Positions 10,415 through 10,690 of a stretch of DNA of 10,690 bases are shown here, one piece after another. The first letter of the stretch is position 1. Every line of letters begins with the position of its first letter. Position numbers and translations under genes: made by a program. The notes under the pieces are model-generated. The model was not told the DNA's origin. It was given only the letters and a program-made list of their open reading frames with translations, and ran no database searches. This stretch comes from Baffinella frigidus. Lineage: Eukaryota; Cryptophyceae; Cryptomonadales; Baffinellaceae. The DNA is taken from NCBI GenBank assembly GCA_026770585.1, contig MU646390.1, forward strand, positions 161,504 through 172,193, given 5' to 3'.

Positions 10415-10590
10415 CACTCTCATAGGCTAACGGTCTGAAAATGGGGTACTTAGGCCTACGGGATTGCCTAGGACCTCCTACCGTAGGCCGAGACGTTTTG
10501 GTCCTAGGATCCCTCGGCCTACGGTAGGAGGTCCTAGGCAATGCCGTATGCCTAACTACCCCATTTTCAGGACGTTGGCCTATGAAAGTG
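10415..10590. mobile_element. 176 bp foldback with 78 bp arms
   Basis: Arms 10415-10492 and 10513-10590 are complements at 71 of 78 positions around a 20 bp loop. The arms contain ATAGGCTAACG, TGAAAATGGGGTA, TTAGGC, ATTGCCTAGGACCTCC and TACCGTAGGCCGAG, with sub-palindromes CCTAGG and CTACCGTAGG. The frames crossing it have no domain. Like the others it has no obvious target duplication. Its words CTACCGTAGG and CCTAGGACCT are also found at 4192-4230. Confidence 0.9.
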
Positions 10591-10690
10591 TGTTCCTCAG
10601 TATGGGTGTTCATCGTTTGGTTGAGGGTTTATGGGGGTTCCGCATTAGTGGTGTTCCTTGGAGTGATGTCGGGTGCAGGTGTTGGTCAAC
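10591..10690. other. Window end, unassigned
   Basis: GT-rich tail with GGTTGAGGGTTTATGGGGGT resembling degenerate heptamers, then sequence with no recognisable feature up to the window edge. Confidence 0.4.

Noticed and set aside
1-10690. tRNA and rRNA genes.
   Set aside because: I looked for the GGTTCRANNCC-type T-arm and conserved rRNA stretches on both strands and saw none. GGTTCGGG in the heptamer arrays is a chance resemblance. A covariance-model search would be decisive.

Overview
The window looks like a subtelomeric or interstitial-telomeric repeat region of a nuclear eukaryotic genome. Nearly all of it can be assigned to heptamer telomere-like arrays, short foldback or MITE-like elements, or small tandem satellites. 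I find no convincing protein gene, rRNA or tRNA. The TTTAGGG-type heptamer is known from plants, green algae, dinoflagellates, brown algae and oomycetes. That narrows the source to a protist, alga or plant lineage, but I cannot name the organism from the sequence.

Layout. 1-860: TTTGGGG array, then TTTCGGG/TTCGGGA arrays with an embedded higher-order unit, then the same heptamers on the opposite strand (753-808). 860-2035: single-copy-looking DNA, a 145 bp foldback (1063-1207), a TIR element (1313-1509), a copy of a dispersed CACACAGCGGAC family, and half of a CTAGCTCTG-type MITE bracketed by a 47 bp direct repeat. 2036-2270: TTTAGGG arrays that switch twice to the complementary strand, flanked by an exact 34 bp repeat. 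2290-3003: about 700 bp of TTTCGGG-type heptamers interrupted seven times by one conserved module, always in heptamer register. 3003-3700: nested direct and inverted duplications, including a 92 bp inverted repeat that is almost perfect. 3700-5530: a cluster of short CTAGCTCTG-terminal elements and foldbacks, one with a 5 bp candidate target duplication. 5560-5870: two blocks of a 20 bp satellite. 6030-7160: a degenerate 94 bp satellite carrying foldback insertions. 7190-7515: TTTGGGG/TTTAGGG array with a 91 bp higher-order repeat. 7570-8110: a divergent foldback and GC-rich 176 bp repeats. 8109-8475: TTTATGG array and a 15-17 bp satellite. 8521-8673: a near-perfect 51 bp foldback. 9101-9224: a 10 bp array fused to an element end. 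9278-9371: a foldback. 9598-9785: a satellite of about 20 bp. 9996-10079: TGTAGGG array. 10415-10590: a foldback with 78 bp arms.

The components are linked. Foldbacks share words (GCTATC, CTAGCTCTG, CTACCGTAGG) across families. Satellites seem to be seeded from element ends. Telomere-like blocks abut truncated elements. The G-rich strand is mostly on the plus strand, so if the arrays kept their original orientation the chromosome end would lie to the right. The most unusual signals are heptamer-quantised spacing of higher-order repeats, duplicated head-to-head telomere-like junctions, and the dense set of palindromic non-autonomous elements. No autonomous transposase is visible, so any mobilising enzyme must be encoded elsewhere.
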